From assembly GCA_017744285.1 (NCBI GenBank), contig JAGIBP010000008.1:1-64000 (forward strand): a stretch of 64,000 bases of DNA. The letters run 5' to 3'. The position numbers and the translations under genes are program-made. The notes beneath the pieces are model-generated. The model was given only the letters and a program-made list of their open reading frames with translations. It ran no database searches and was not told the DNA's origin. Positions 25,265-33,537 of this stretch are shown here, piece after piece. The first letter of the stretch is position 1. Each line of letters starts with the position of its first letter. Source of the DNA: Variovorax sp. Lineage in GTDB: Bacteria; Pseudomonadota; Gammaproteobacteria; Burkholderiales; Burkholderiaceae_C.

Positions 25265-25837
25265 TCAGTCCATCACGACGAGGTTCTTCGTCTGCGGATC
25301 GGTCACGACTTCGCGCACCCTGCCCGCCTTGTCGAAGACGACCTGGTATTCGGCAAAGCTGCTGATCCACATGCGCCAGATCTCGGCATCGAGCTTCGGG
25401 TTCTCGCTGCTGATCGGCCAGCCGACCGCCATCGCGACCTGGTCGCGCGTCATGCCCTTGGTGACCCGCGCTTCCTTGATGGCCTCGCGGATCTTGGGCG
25501 GGAAGCTCGCGATCTTCGGCGCCGGGTCGTCCTGCACCACCCATCGCTGGGCGAACGAGCCGAGATCGATGTCGCGGCTGTAGTCGTTGCCGATGGCCTG
25601 CTTGCCGCCGCCGATCTCGACCTGCACGCGGTAGCGCCCGTAGCCCGTCACCCGCACCGGCGTTCCCACGGGGATGATCCGCTTACCGCTTTCGGCATAG
25701 TTGCTGTCGCTGGCCCAGCTCCCATCGGTGCGCAGGTTGCAGCACAGGTAGCCGCTGAAGGTGGGCTGGGCCCAGGCTTGAATGGAAACGAGGCCGCCGA
25801 GCAGGGCTGCAACGGCGGCGACATGGCGAACCGGCAT
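25265..25837 (-). CDS. exported protein with BamE/SmpA-like C-terminal segment, inside the gsp cluster
   Basis: A 190-residue protein of unknown function. The ATG at 25837 has GGAGGAG upstream and gives a signal peptide ending VSIQAWAQ. The mature N-terminus reads PTFSGYLCCNL with two adjacent Cys residues. The C-terminal 60 residues (IKEARVTKGMTRDQVAMAVGWP, then WRMWISSFAEYQVVFDKAGRV) resemble the SmpA/OmlA fold, in which 'G(M/L)T...V...lG.P' is conserved. There is no lipobox. It interrupts the otherwise co-directional gspE-gspF pair, so a link to secretion is possible but unproven. Confidence 0.75.
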   Translation of the reverse strand: MPVRHVAAVAALLGGLVSIQAWAQPTFSGYLCCNLRTDGSWASDSNYAESGKRIIPVGTPVRVTGYGRYRVQVEIGGGKQAIGNDYSRDIDLGSFAQRWVVQDDPAPKIASFPPKIREAIKEARVTKGMTRDQVAMAVGWPISSENPKLDAEIWRMWISSFAEYQVVFDKAGRVREVVTDPQTKNLVVMD

Positions 25838-25933
25838 GATGGACTCCTCCAGTAGGTATTGCGGCGCCCACCTGTCGACCCGGCCCGCCGAGCGCCGACA
25901 ATGCAGGCTCGCGCATTCTGCAACCCGCCCCCC

Positions 25934-27166
25934 ATGCCCGCCTATTCCTTCGAAGCCATAGACCAACAGGGACAGACCCGCAAGGGCGTGCTGGAGGCCG
26001 ATACCGCCCGCAGCGCACGCGGCATGCTCAGGGCCCAGTCGCTGATCCCGCTCGAGGTCGCGGCGGTCGGCAGCGCCGAGGGCGGCTCGCCGGCCGCCCG
26101 CGGCTGGAAGCGCGCGATCGGCGGCGGCCGCGTCTTCAACGCGACCACGCTGGCCGTGTGGACCCGGCAGCTCGCGGGGCTGGTGTCGTCGGGGCTGCCG
26201 CTCGAACGCGCGCTGACGGCGCTCACCGACGAGGCCGAGTCCGAGACCCAGCGCAACCTGGTGGCGGCCCTGCGGGCCGAAGTCAACGCGGGCTCGCCAT
26301 TCGGCCGCGCGCTGTCGCAGCATCCGCGCGAGTTCTCCCCGATCTACACCGCCGTGATCACGGCCGGCGAGCAGAGCGGCAACCTCGGGCTGGTGCTCGA
26401 ACGCCTGGCCGACGACCTCGAACAGCGCCAGGCGCTGCAGCAGAAGCTGGTCGGCGCGGCGCTGTATCCGGCGATCGTGACGCTGGTCGCGATCGTCATC
26501 GTCGTCTTCCTCGTGAGCTACGTGGTGCCGCAGGTCGCGAACGTGTTCGCGGGCACCAAGCGCGCGCTGCCGATCCTCACCGTGGGCATGCTGGCGCTCA
26601 GCGATTTCGTGCGCAACTACGGCTGGCTCATGCTGGGCGTGATCGTGCTCGGGGCCATCGGCGGTCGCATGGCGCTCACCCGCGCCGCGTTCCGCGAGAA
26701 GTTCGACGCCGCCTGGCTCAACCTGCCGCTGGTGGGCAAGCTCTCGCGCGGCTACAACGCCGCGCGCTTCGCGAGCACGCTCGCGATGCTTGCCACCGCC
26801 GGCGTGCCGATCCTGCGCGCGCTGCAGGCGGCCTCCGAGACGCTGGGCAACACCGCCATGCGCGCCGACGCGCTCGACGCGCTGGTGCTGGTGCGCGAAG
26901 GCGCGCCCCTGGCTTCGGCGCTGGCACAGAAGAAGCGCTTCCCGGGCATCGTCTCGATGTTCGCGCGCCTGGGCGAGCAGACCGGCACGCTGCCGCTCAT
27001 GCTGCAGCGCGCGGCCAACCAGCTCGGCGCCGAGGTGCAGCGCCGCGCGATGCACCTCGCGACCATCCTCGAACCGCTCCTGATCGTGGCGATGGGCGGC
27101 GTCGTGATGCTGATCGTGCTCGCGGTGCTGATGCCGATCATCCAGCTCAACCAGTTCGTCAAGTAG
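25934..27166 (+). CDS. gspF: type II secretion system inner-membrane platform protein F
   Basis: Polytopic core of the inner-membrane platform, 410 residues. It begins MPAYSFEAIDQQGQTRKGVLEAD, the family start, with two cytoplasmic helical-bundle domains (first WTRQLAGLVSSGLPLERAL; second FASTLAMLATAGVPILRALQ). Three membrane helices are visible (YPAIVTLVAIVIVVFLVSYVV; LMLGVIVLGAIGG; LLIVAMGGVVMLIVLAVLMPII). It lies apart from gspE because of the opposite-strand gene and needs its own promoter in 25838-25933. The 5'-nucleotidase gene follows after 3 bases. Confidence 0.94.
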   Translation: MPAYSFEAIDQQGQTRKGVLEADTARSARGMLRAQSLIPLEVAAVGSAEGGSPAARGWKRAIGGGRVFNATTLAVWTRQLAGLVSSGLPLERALTALTDEAESETQRNLVAALRAEVNAGSPFGRALSQHPREFSPIYTAVITAGEQSGNLGLVLERLADDLEQRQALQQKLVGAALYPAIVTLVAIVIVVFLVSYVVPQVANVFAGTKRALPILTVGMLALSDFVRNYGWLMLGVIVLGAIGGRMALTRAAFREKFDAAWLNLPLVGKLSRGYNAARFASTLAMLATAGVPILRALQAASETLGNTAMRADALDALVLVREGAPLASALAQKKRFPGIVSMFARLGEQTGTLPLMLQRAANQLGAEVQRRAMHLATILEPLLIVAMGGVVMLIVLAVLMPIIQLNQFVK

Positions 27167-27169
27167 CCC

Positions 27170-28069
27170 ATGCCGATCACTCTCGACGACAAGCTCGTGG
27201 TCGCGATCTCCTCGCGCGCCCTGTTCGACCTCGAAGAGGAGAACCGCGTGTTCGAATCGGGCGACCACGAGGGCTACATGCGCCTGCAGCTCGAAAGGCT
27301 CGACGTGCCCGCACGCCCCGGCATCGCGCACGCGATGGTGCGCAAGCTGCTGCGCTTCAACGAGGACGGCGTGCAGCGCGTGGAGGTCGTCATCCTTTCG
27401 CGCAACGACCCCGTCTCGGGCATGCGCATCTTCCAGTCGGGCGCGGCCGCCGAGATGCAGCTGCAGCGCGGCGTCTTCACGCAGGGCCGTGCGCCCTTCG
27501 GCTACCTGCGGCCGCTGAACGCCGACATCTTCCTGTCGGCCAACCCGCACGACGTGCGCGAGGCGCTGGCCGCGGGCTTTCCGGCCGCGCACGTGATGGT
27601 GGAGGCGGTGCGCGCGAGCGACCACTACCCCGACGAGTTGCGCATCGCCTTCGACGGCGACGCGGTGCTCTTCAGCGACGAGGCCGAGCGCGTGTACCAG
27701 CGCGACGGCCTCGCGGCCTTCCAGCAGCACGAGTCGAGCAAGGCCGACGAGCCGCTGTCCGAAGGGCCTTTCAAGCCCTTCCTGGTGGCGCTGCACCGGC
27801 TGCAGCAGTCGGGCACCTCGCGCATGCGCATCCGCACCGCGCTGGTCACGGCGCGCGGGGCCCCGGCGCACCGGCGCGCGATCCGCACGCTGATGAAGTG
27901 GAACATCAAGGTCGACGAGGCGATGTTCCTCGCCGGCCTGCCCAAGGGCGAGTTCCTGCGCGAGTTCGAGCCCGACTTCTTCTTCGACGACCAGACCGGC
28001 CACGTCGACGCCGCCGCCCGCCACGTGCCGGCCGGCCACGTCGCGAGCGGCATCAGCAACGAGCGCTGA
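27170..28069 (+). CDS. 5'-nucleotidase, NT5C1-like family
   Basis: A 299-residue cytoplasmic protein of the family that includes animal cytosolic 5'-nucleotidase I; it removes phosphate from nucleoside 5'-monophosphates. Visible motifs are VVAISSRALFDLEEENRVFE near the N-terminus, where family members have the HAD-like nucleophile region (FDLEEE), VILSRNDPVSGMRIFQS, and LRIAFDGDAVLFSDE, a second acidic motif. The C-terminus has MKWNIKVDEAMFLAGLPKG. It is three bases after gspF, so probably co-transcribed, with no known functional link to secretion. Confidence 0.88.
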   Translation: MPITLDDKLVVAISSRALFDLEEENRVFESGDHEGYMRLQLERLDVPARPGIAHAMVRKLLRFNEDGVQRVEVVILSRNDPVSGMRIFQSGAAAEMQLQRGVFTQGRAPFGYLRPLNADIFLSANPHDVREALAAGFPAAHVMVEAVRASDHYPDELRIAFDGDAVLFSDEAERVYQRDGLAAFQQHESSKADEPLSEGPFKPFLVALHRLQQSGTSRMRIRTALVTARGAPAHRRAIRTLMKWNIKVDEAMFLAGLPKGEFLREFEPDFFFDDQTGHVDAAARHVPAGHVASGISNER

Positions 28070-28082
28070 GCGCCGTTTTTTT
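28049..28082 (+). terminator. possible rho-independent terminator at the end of the gspF-nucleotidase unit
   Basis: GGC-A-TCAGC (28049-28057) can pair with GCTGA-GC-GCC (28065-28074) around a 7-base loop, followed by GTTTTTTT. The stem contains a bulge and overlaps the 3' end of the nucleotidase gene, so the call is tentative. Confidence 0.4.
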
Positions 28083-28163
28083 CAGCGCGGCTTAAGACTG
28101 GGGCGCAGTGCGGCGCTAGGATGAAAGCAACGCGCCCTTCCGGCGCGCACTCACGTCCACGCC

Positions 28164-29933
28164 ATGACTGCACCTGACGGCTCCTCCAAGAACCTCCTGG
28201 CCACCCTGCGCCGCATCGGCGCGCTGACCGCGCCCTACTTCCGGTCGGAAGAGAAGTGGACGGCCCGCGGCCTGCTCGCCGCGATCGTCGCGCTCAACCT
28301 CGGCGTGGTCTACATGCTGGTGCTCAACAACCAGTGGTACGCGCGCTTCTACGACGCGCTGCAGAACAAGGACCAGGCCGTCTTCTGGCGCGAGATCGTC
28401 TTCTTCTGCTGGATCGCCGCCGGGTACATCGCCATCGCGATCCTGAAGTTCTACCTGACGCAGTTGCTGCAGCTGCGCTGGCGGGCGTGGATGACCCGCA
28501 GCTACCTCGGGCGCTGGATGGCCGACCACACCTTCTATCACCTGGAGCTCGCGCGCTACGGCCACGACAACGGCCGCTCGCCGGACAACCCCGACCAGCG
28601 TATCCAGGAAGACATGCAGCTCTTCACCGACTACACGATGACGCTGTCGATGGGGCTGCTCAACGCGGTCGTCACGCTGGCGAGTTTCATCGGCATCCTG
28701 TGGGGTCTCTCCGGCATCACGAGCTTCACGCTGTTCGGCAGCACCTGGACCATCCCCGGCTCGATGGTCTGGATCGCGCTGGCCTACTGCGCGGCGGGCA
28801 CGATCATCACGCACTACATCGGGCGTCCGCTGATCGGCCTGAACTACCAGCAGCAGCGCTACGAGGCCGACTTCCGGCACCACCTGGTGCGGGTGCGCGA
28901 GTACAGCGAGGCGATCGCGCTCGACCGCGGCGAGCAGGTCGAGCACGAGCAGCTCAAGCTGCGCTTCGGCTCGGTGCTCAAGAACTACCTGCAGCTCATT
29001 CGCAAGCAGAAGAACCTGGTGGCCTTCACCGCTTCCTTCGGCCAGGCCTCGGTGATCTTCGCCTTCATCGTGCAGGCGCCGCGCTTCTTCAGCGGCGCGA
29101 TCCAGCTCGGCCAGCTCATGCAGGTCAATTCCGCCTTCGGCCGCGTGCAGGACTCGCTGAGCTGGTTCGTCGACAACTACGACCGCGTGGCGGTGTGGCG
29201 CGCCACGGCGGACCGGCTCACGAGCTTCGAGGCCGCGATGCGCGCGCATGCCGCCAGCACGAGCGCCCTCGAGCGCACGCCGTCGGCGAGCGGCGCGGGC
29301 CTGGAGGCCGCCGGCGTCGGCATCACCCTGCCCGATGGCGCCGCGCTGATCCAGGGCGCCGCGCTGTCGGTGCGCCCCGGCGACACCGTGCTGCTGCAAG
29401 GTCCCTCGGGCAGCGGCAAGTCGACGCTCTTCCGCGCGCTGGCGGGGATCTGGCCCTTCGCGAACGGCCACGTCTCGATGCCGGCGAACGCGATGTTCAT
29501 CCCGCAGCGCCCGTACGTGCCCAATGGCCCCCTGCGCGATGCGCTGGCCTATCCGCGGCCCGCGGGCGACTACAGCGACGCGCAACTCGTGCAGGCCCTG
29601 AACGAAGCGATGCTGCCGGACCTGGCCGAGCGCCTCGACGACAGCGACGCCTGGAGTCAGAAGCTCTCGGGCGGCGAGCAGCAGCGCCTGGCGATCGCAC
29701 GCGTGCTGCTGCGCAAGCCCGCGTGGGTGTTCGCCGACGAGGCGACCAGCGCGCTCGATGCCGAGACGGAAGAGACGCTCTACCACCGGCTCGCGGCCGG
29801 CGTGAAGGCCGCCGGCGGCGCGATGGTGTCGATCGCGCACCGCGCCTCGGTCAGCGCCTTCCACGACAGGCGCTGGACGCTGGTGCCCGAGGCGAACGGC
29901 GCCGCGGCCCGTTACAGGGTGGAGGCGATGTAG
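28164..29933 (+). CDS. SbmA/BacA-like ABC transporter (fused membrane and ATPase domains)
   Basis: A 589-residue half-transporter of the SbmA/BacA, YddA and Rv1819c group, taking up or moving peptides, cobalamin or related compounds across the inner membrane. The membrane domain (residues about 20-330) has the characteristic [17 protein letters not shown] motif and [10 protein letters not shown]. The ATPase domain begins at about 380 with Walker [10 protein letters not shown] (about 413-421), signature LSGGEQQR and Walker B followed by DEATSALD. Its last 22 bases overlap the end of queC on the other strand. The substrate is not determinable here. Confidence 0.9.
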   Translation: MTAPDGSSKNLLATLRRIGALTAPYFRSEEKWTARGLLAAIVALNLGVVYMLVLNNQWYARFYDALQNKDQAVFWREIVFFCWIAAGYIAIAILKFYLTQLLQLRWRAWMTRSYLGRWMADHTFYHLELARYGHDNGRSPDNPDQRIQEDMQLFTDYTMTLSMGLLNAVVTLASFIGILWGLSGITSFTLFGSTWTIPGSMVWIALAYCAAGTIITHYIGRPLIGLNYQQQRYEADFRHHLVRVREYSEAIALDRGEQVEHEQLKLRFGSVLKNYLQLIRKQKNLVAFTASFGQASVIFAFIVQAPRFFSGAIQLGQLMQVNSAFGRVQDSLSWFVDNYDRVAVWRATADRLTSFEAAMRAHAASTSALERTPSASGAGLEAAGVGITLPDGAALIQGAALSVRPGDTVLLQGPSGSGKSTLFRALAGIWPFANGHVSMPANAMFIPQRPYVPNGPLRDALAYPRPAGDYSDAQLVQALNEAMLPDLAERLDDSDAWSQKLSGGEQQRLAIARVLLRKPAWVFADEATSALDAETEETLYHRLAAGVKAAGGAMVSIAHRASVSAFHDRRWTLVPEANGAAARYRVEAM

Positions 29934-30613
29934 CGCTCCCAGCCGCGCGCGCGCAGCTCGCACGCCGGGCAGTTGCCGCAGCCATAGCCCCAGGCGTGGC
30001 GCTGCAGGCGGTTGCCGAGATAGCAGGTGTGGGTGTCCTCGACGATGAGGTCGACCAGCGCGGGGCCGCCGATGCGGTGCGCCATCTCCCAGGTGCCGGC
30101 CTTGTCGATCCACATCAGCGGCGTCTCGATGACGATGCGCCGGTCCATGCCCAGCGAGAGCGCGAGCTGCATGGCTTTCATGGTGTCGTCGCGGCAGTCG
30201 GGGTAGCCCGAGAAGTCGGTTTCGCACACGCCGGTCACGATCACCTCGATGCCGCGCCGGTAGGCCAGCGCGCCGGCGAGCGTGAGGAACAGCAGGTTGC
30301 GCCCGGGCACGAAGGTGTTCGGCAGGCCATTGGCCTGCATCTCGAAGGCGATGTCCTGCGTGAGCGACGAGGCGCTGATCTGCCCCAGCACGTCGACCGA
30401 GAGCAGGTGGTCTTCGCCCAGGCGCGGCTCCCAGTGCGGGAAGCGTTCGCGCAGGTGCTCGATCACCGTGCGGCGCGCCGCCAGCTCGACGCGGTGGCGC
30501 TGGCCGTAGTCGAAGCCGACCGTCTCGACGCGCTCGTATTTGTCGAGCGCGGCAGCCAGGCAGGTGGCGGAGTCCTGGCCGCCCGAGAAAAGAACGAGTG
30601 CGGTGGTGTGCAT
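29912..30613 (-). CDS. queC: 7-cyano-7-deazaguanine synthase
   Basis: ATP-dependent enzyme converting 7-carboxy-7-deazaguanine to preQ0 in queuosine biosynthesis; cytoplasmic. The 233 residues start at [20 protein letters not shown] with the PP-loop SGGQDS (about 9-14). The zinc site consists of Cys197 and the CGNCPAC cluster (Cys212, 215, 218). The ATG at 30613 is chosen; an earlier in-frame start would add 11 unusual residues. It stands alone, without queD or queE. The 3' end overlaps the preceding ABC transporter gene tail to tail. Confidence 0.95.
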   Translation of the reverse strand: MHTTALVLFSGGQDSATCLAAALDKYERVETVGFDYGQRHRVELAARRTVIEHLRERFPHWEPRLGEDHLLSVDVLGQISASSLTQDIAFEMQANGLPNTFVPGRNLLFLTLAGALAYRRGIEVIVTGVCETDFSGYPDCRDDTMKAMQLALSLGMDRRIVIETPLMWIDKAGTWEMAHRIGGPALVDLIVEDTHTCYLGNRLQRHAWGYGCGNCPACELRARGWERYIASTL

Positions 30614-30651
30614 GATGGGCGCGAGTTTGGCACCGGTGGCGCCCATGCCTG

Positions 30652-31122
30652 TTACAGGAATCGCTCCAGGAGCTTGCGCGAAGCACGGTCCAGCGCCTTG
30701 GCATCGGGAATGCGGAACTGCAGGCCGTGCGCGCTGGTGATGAGCAAAGCGCCGCCTTCGAGCCGGCGGATGTCTTCCTCGGCCTTGAGCACGAAGCTGG
30801 TCTCGCCGCGGTCAGTGCTCACTTGCCAGGTGCTCGGTACGCCGAAGCTCGACACCTTGTGCAACTTGTGCAGCGTCGGCGCGAAATCGCGCGCCGCAAG
30901 GTCCTGCGCGAGCAGTTCGCGCATCGGCGCGGGCAGTTCCGCGATGTGCTCCACCCAGACGAGTTCGCGTCCGTCGGGCCCGACCAGCGAGAGGCCGTGA
31001 TCGGGGGCCGTGAGCGGGAAGGCGCGCACCGGCACGACGCCCGCGTGGCGCCCCCCCTCGGCATCGGTCAGCACCAGGCGCCCGAAGGCATCGCGTTCGA
31101 GTTGGAAATCGGTCGTCGTCAT
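30652..31122 (-). CDS. DUF1854 family protein, cyanophycin-locus associated
   Basis: A 156-residue cytoplasmic protein with a DUF1854-type layout. The N-terminus is [19 protein letters not shown], a middle part reads [22 protein letters not shown], and a C-terminal PH- or SH3-like half has [23 protein letters not shown] and GLQFRIPD. This family is repeatedly found beside an ABC exporter at cyanophycin loci. No enzymatic motif is visible. Its start overlaps the ABC exporter stop (ATGA), so the two are made together and probably act together. Confidence 0.82.
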   Translation of the reverse strand: MTTTDFQLERDAFGRLVLTDAEGGRHAGVVPVRAFPLTAPDHGLSLVGPDGRELVWVEHIAELPAPMRELLAQDLAARDFAPTLHKLHKVSSFGVPSTWQVSTDRGETSFVLKAEEDIRRLEGGALLITSAHGLQFRIPDAKALDRASRKLLERFL

Positions 31123-33398
31123 GCGTTCCCCGCCGGATGGGCTGCGTGGGTGCCGAGCGCGGCGGCCACCGCGACCGCGCTGCGCTCGTCCACCGCACCC
31201 GCGCTTTCTTCTTCGTCGGCCTGGCGCAACTGGGCCTGGTAGAGCCGCCAGTAGGCGCCCTGCCGCTCCATCAGCGCGTCGTGCGGGCCGACTTCGACGA
31301 TCTCGCCGCGGTCCATCACCACGAGCCGGTCGGCCTTGCGCAGCGTCGAGAGCCGGTGCGCGATGGCGATCGTGGTGCGGCCTTGCACGAGGTTGTCGAG
31401 CGCCTTCTGGATCTCCTTCTCGGTCTCGGTGTCGACCGCGGAGGTGGCCTCGTCGAGGATCAGGATGCGCGGGTCGATCAGCAGCGCCCGCGCGATGCTG
31501 ATGCGCTGGCGCTCGCCGCCCGAAAGCCCCTGGCCGCGCTCGCCGACCAGCGAGTCGTAGCCGTGCGGCAAGCGCAGGATGAAGTCGTGCGCATGCGCGG
31601 CGCGGGCGGCCGCCACGATGTCCTCGCGCGTGGCATCGGGCTTGCCGTAGGCGATGTTCTGGGCAATCGTGCCGAAGAACAGGAACGGCTCCTGCAGCAC
31701 CAGCCCCACATGGCGGCGGTAGTCGGCCACCGCGAAGCGGCGGATGTCGGTGCCGTCGACCTTGATCGCGCCGTCGGTCACGTCGTAGAAGCGGCAGATC
31801 AGGTTGACCAGCGTGCTCTTGCCCGAGCCGCTGTGGCCGACGAGGCCGATCATCTCGCCCGGCTCGATCACGAGGTCCAGGTCGCGGATCACCGCGCGGC
31901 TGCCATAGCGAAAACCCACGTCGGCCATCTCGATGCGGCCCTGCACGCGCTCGACCTGCACCGGGTTCGCCGGCTCGGGCACGTTGCTCACGTGGTCGAG
32001 GATGTCGAAGATCCGCTTGGCGCCGGCCGCCGCCTTCTGCGTGACCGAGACGATGCGGCTCATCGAATCGAGCCGCGTGTAGAAGCGGCCGATGTAGGCG
32101 ATGAAGGCGGTGAGCACACCCACCGTGATGCTGCCGCGCGCCACCTGCCAGATGCCGAAGGCCCAGACCACCAGCAGGCCGACCTCGGTGAGCAGCGACA
32201 CGCTGGGCGTGAACAGCGACCAGGTCTTGTTCAACTTGTCGTTGACCTGCAGGTTGTAGGCATTGGCCGCGCGGAAGCGGTCGGATTCGCGCCGCTCCTG
32301 CGCGAAGGCCTTCACGACGCGGATGCCCGGGATGGTGTCGGCCAGCACGTTGGTGACCTCGCTCCACACGCGGTCGATCTTCTCGAACCCGGTGCGCAGC
32401 TTGTCGCGCACCACGTGGATCATCCAGGCGATGAAGGGCAGCGGCACCAGCGTGACGATGGCCAGCGGCGGGTTGATCGAGAACAGGATCACCGCCGTCA
32501 TCGTGATCATCAGCACGTCGGTGAGGAAATCGAGCGCGTGCAGCGAGAGAAACACGTTGATCCGGTCGGTTTCCGAGCCGATGCGGGCCATCAGGTCACC
32601 AGTGCGCTTGCCGCCGAAGTAATCCAGCGGCAACGTCAGCAAGTGTTCGTAAGTCGTGGTGCGCAGGTCGGCGCCGATGCGTTCGGACACCAGCGCCAGC
32701 AGGTAAGTGCGCGCCCACCCGAGGCCCCAGCCGACCAGCGCGGCCGCCAGCAGCGCGCCAAGGAACATCACGACCTTGCCCACCGCGATCTGCTGCCCGT
32801 TCTGGAACGGGATCAGGATGTCGTCCATCAGCGGGATGGTCAGGTAGGGCGGCACCAGCGTCGCGGCGGTCGAGGCCAGCGTCAGCAGGAAGCCGATGAT
32901 CAGCTGCCGGCGGTACGGCTTGGCGAAGCGGCCCAGGCGCAGCAGGACCCAGGTCGAGGGCGGCGTCTGGAGTTCGGGCTCGCCCCCCTCCTCCGCGTCG
33001 GCGCCCGGCAGGGTCACCTGTGCGACCCGATCGGCGTGCTGCTCGAAGAACTTCTGCAGCTTCAGCGCCGCGGGCTGGTGCGCGAGGGTGTAGCGCCAGC
33101 GGGCCAGACGCCCTGTGCCGTCCAGGAGGTCCAGGGTGCCGATGCCGGCATGGTCGGACAGCTGGAGTTCCAGCGCGGGCGCCGGGAGCGCCCATTCGGA
33201 CCACGTGCCGCCCGAATCCCGGACCAGAAGGCGCCGGTCGGTCAGCGCCAGCAGGCCCGAGGCAAAGCGAAGATCCTCGCCAAGGTCAACCGGCAGAGTA
33301 GCCAGAACGTTCTCGGCCGGTACGAGCCGGCTTTCCAGCGCCGCTGAAGCCTCCTCAGATTCGCCCCCCGGGGTGCCGACTGGATCGTGATGTTGCAT
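31119..33398 (-). CDS. ABC exporter with N-terminal PH-like domain, cyanophycin-locus associated
   Basis: A 759-residue half-size exporter. Residues about 20-135 form an extra soluble domain with ASGLLALTDRRLLVRDSGG, a pattern like bacterial PH-like domains ('lTdrRl'). The type-1 exporter membrane domain covers about 165-470 with six hydrophobic helices. The ATPase has Walker A GHSGSGKST (about 518-526), LSGGERQRISIARALL (about 622) and DEATSAVD. It would work as a homodimer. It is divergent from cphA' with about 140 bp between them. The substrate is unknown; a role linked to cyanophycin metabolism is inferred only from recurring proximity. Confidence 0.85.
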   Translation of the reverse strand: MQHHDPVGTPGGESEEASAALESRLVPAENVLATLPVDLGEDLRFASGLLALTDRRLLVRDSGGTWSEWALPAPALELQLSDHAGIGTLDLLDGTGRLARWRYTLAHQPAALKLQKFFEQHADRVAQVTLPGADAEEGGEPELQTPPSTWVLLRLGRFAKPYRRQLIIGFLLTLASTAATLVPPYLTIPLMDDILIPFQNGQQIAVGKVVMFLGALLAAALVGWGLGWARTYLLALVSERIGADLRTTTYEHLLTLPLDYFGGKRTGDLMARIGSETDRINVFLSLHALDFLTDVLMITMTAVILFSINPPLAIVTLVPLPFIAWMIHVVRDKLRTGFEKIDRVWSEVTNVLADTIPGIRVVKAFAQERRESDRFRAANAYNLQVNDKLNKTWSLFTPSVSLLTEVGLLVVWAFGIWQVARGSITVGVLTAFIAYIGRFYTRLDSMSRIVSVTQKAAAGAKRIFDILDHVSNVPEPANPVQVERVQGRIEMADVGFRYGSRAVIRDLDLVIEPGEMIGLVGHSGSGKSTLVNLICRFYDVTDGAIKVDGTDIRRFAVADYRRHVGLVLQEPFLFFGTIAQNIAYGKPDATREDIVAAARAAHAHDFILRLPHGYDSLVGERGQGLSGGERQRISIARALLIDPRILILDEATSAVDTETEKEIQKALDNLVQGRTTIAIAHRLSTLRKADRLVVMDRGEIVEVGPHDALMERQGAYWRLYQAQLRQADEEESAGAVDERSAVAVAAALGTHAAHPAGNA

Positions 33399-33537
33399 TG
33401 TGTTTCTGTTTCTCCGGCCCACTGCCGGCCCCTTCATGGCGCCCAAGACCTGTTTCCGAGGGCGCCGATTCTGACCGATCGCCATGGGCGCCAATGACGG
33501 CGCCGCCGTGCTCGGCCAAAGCACATCGAACGTTTTC

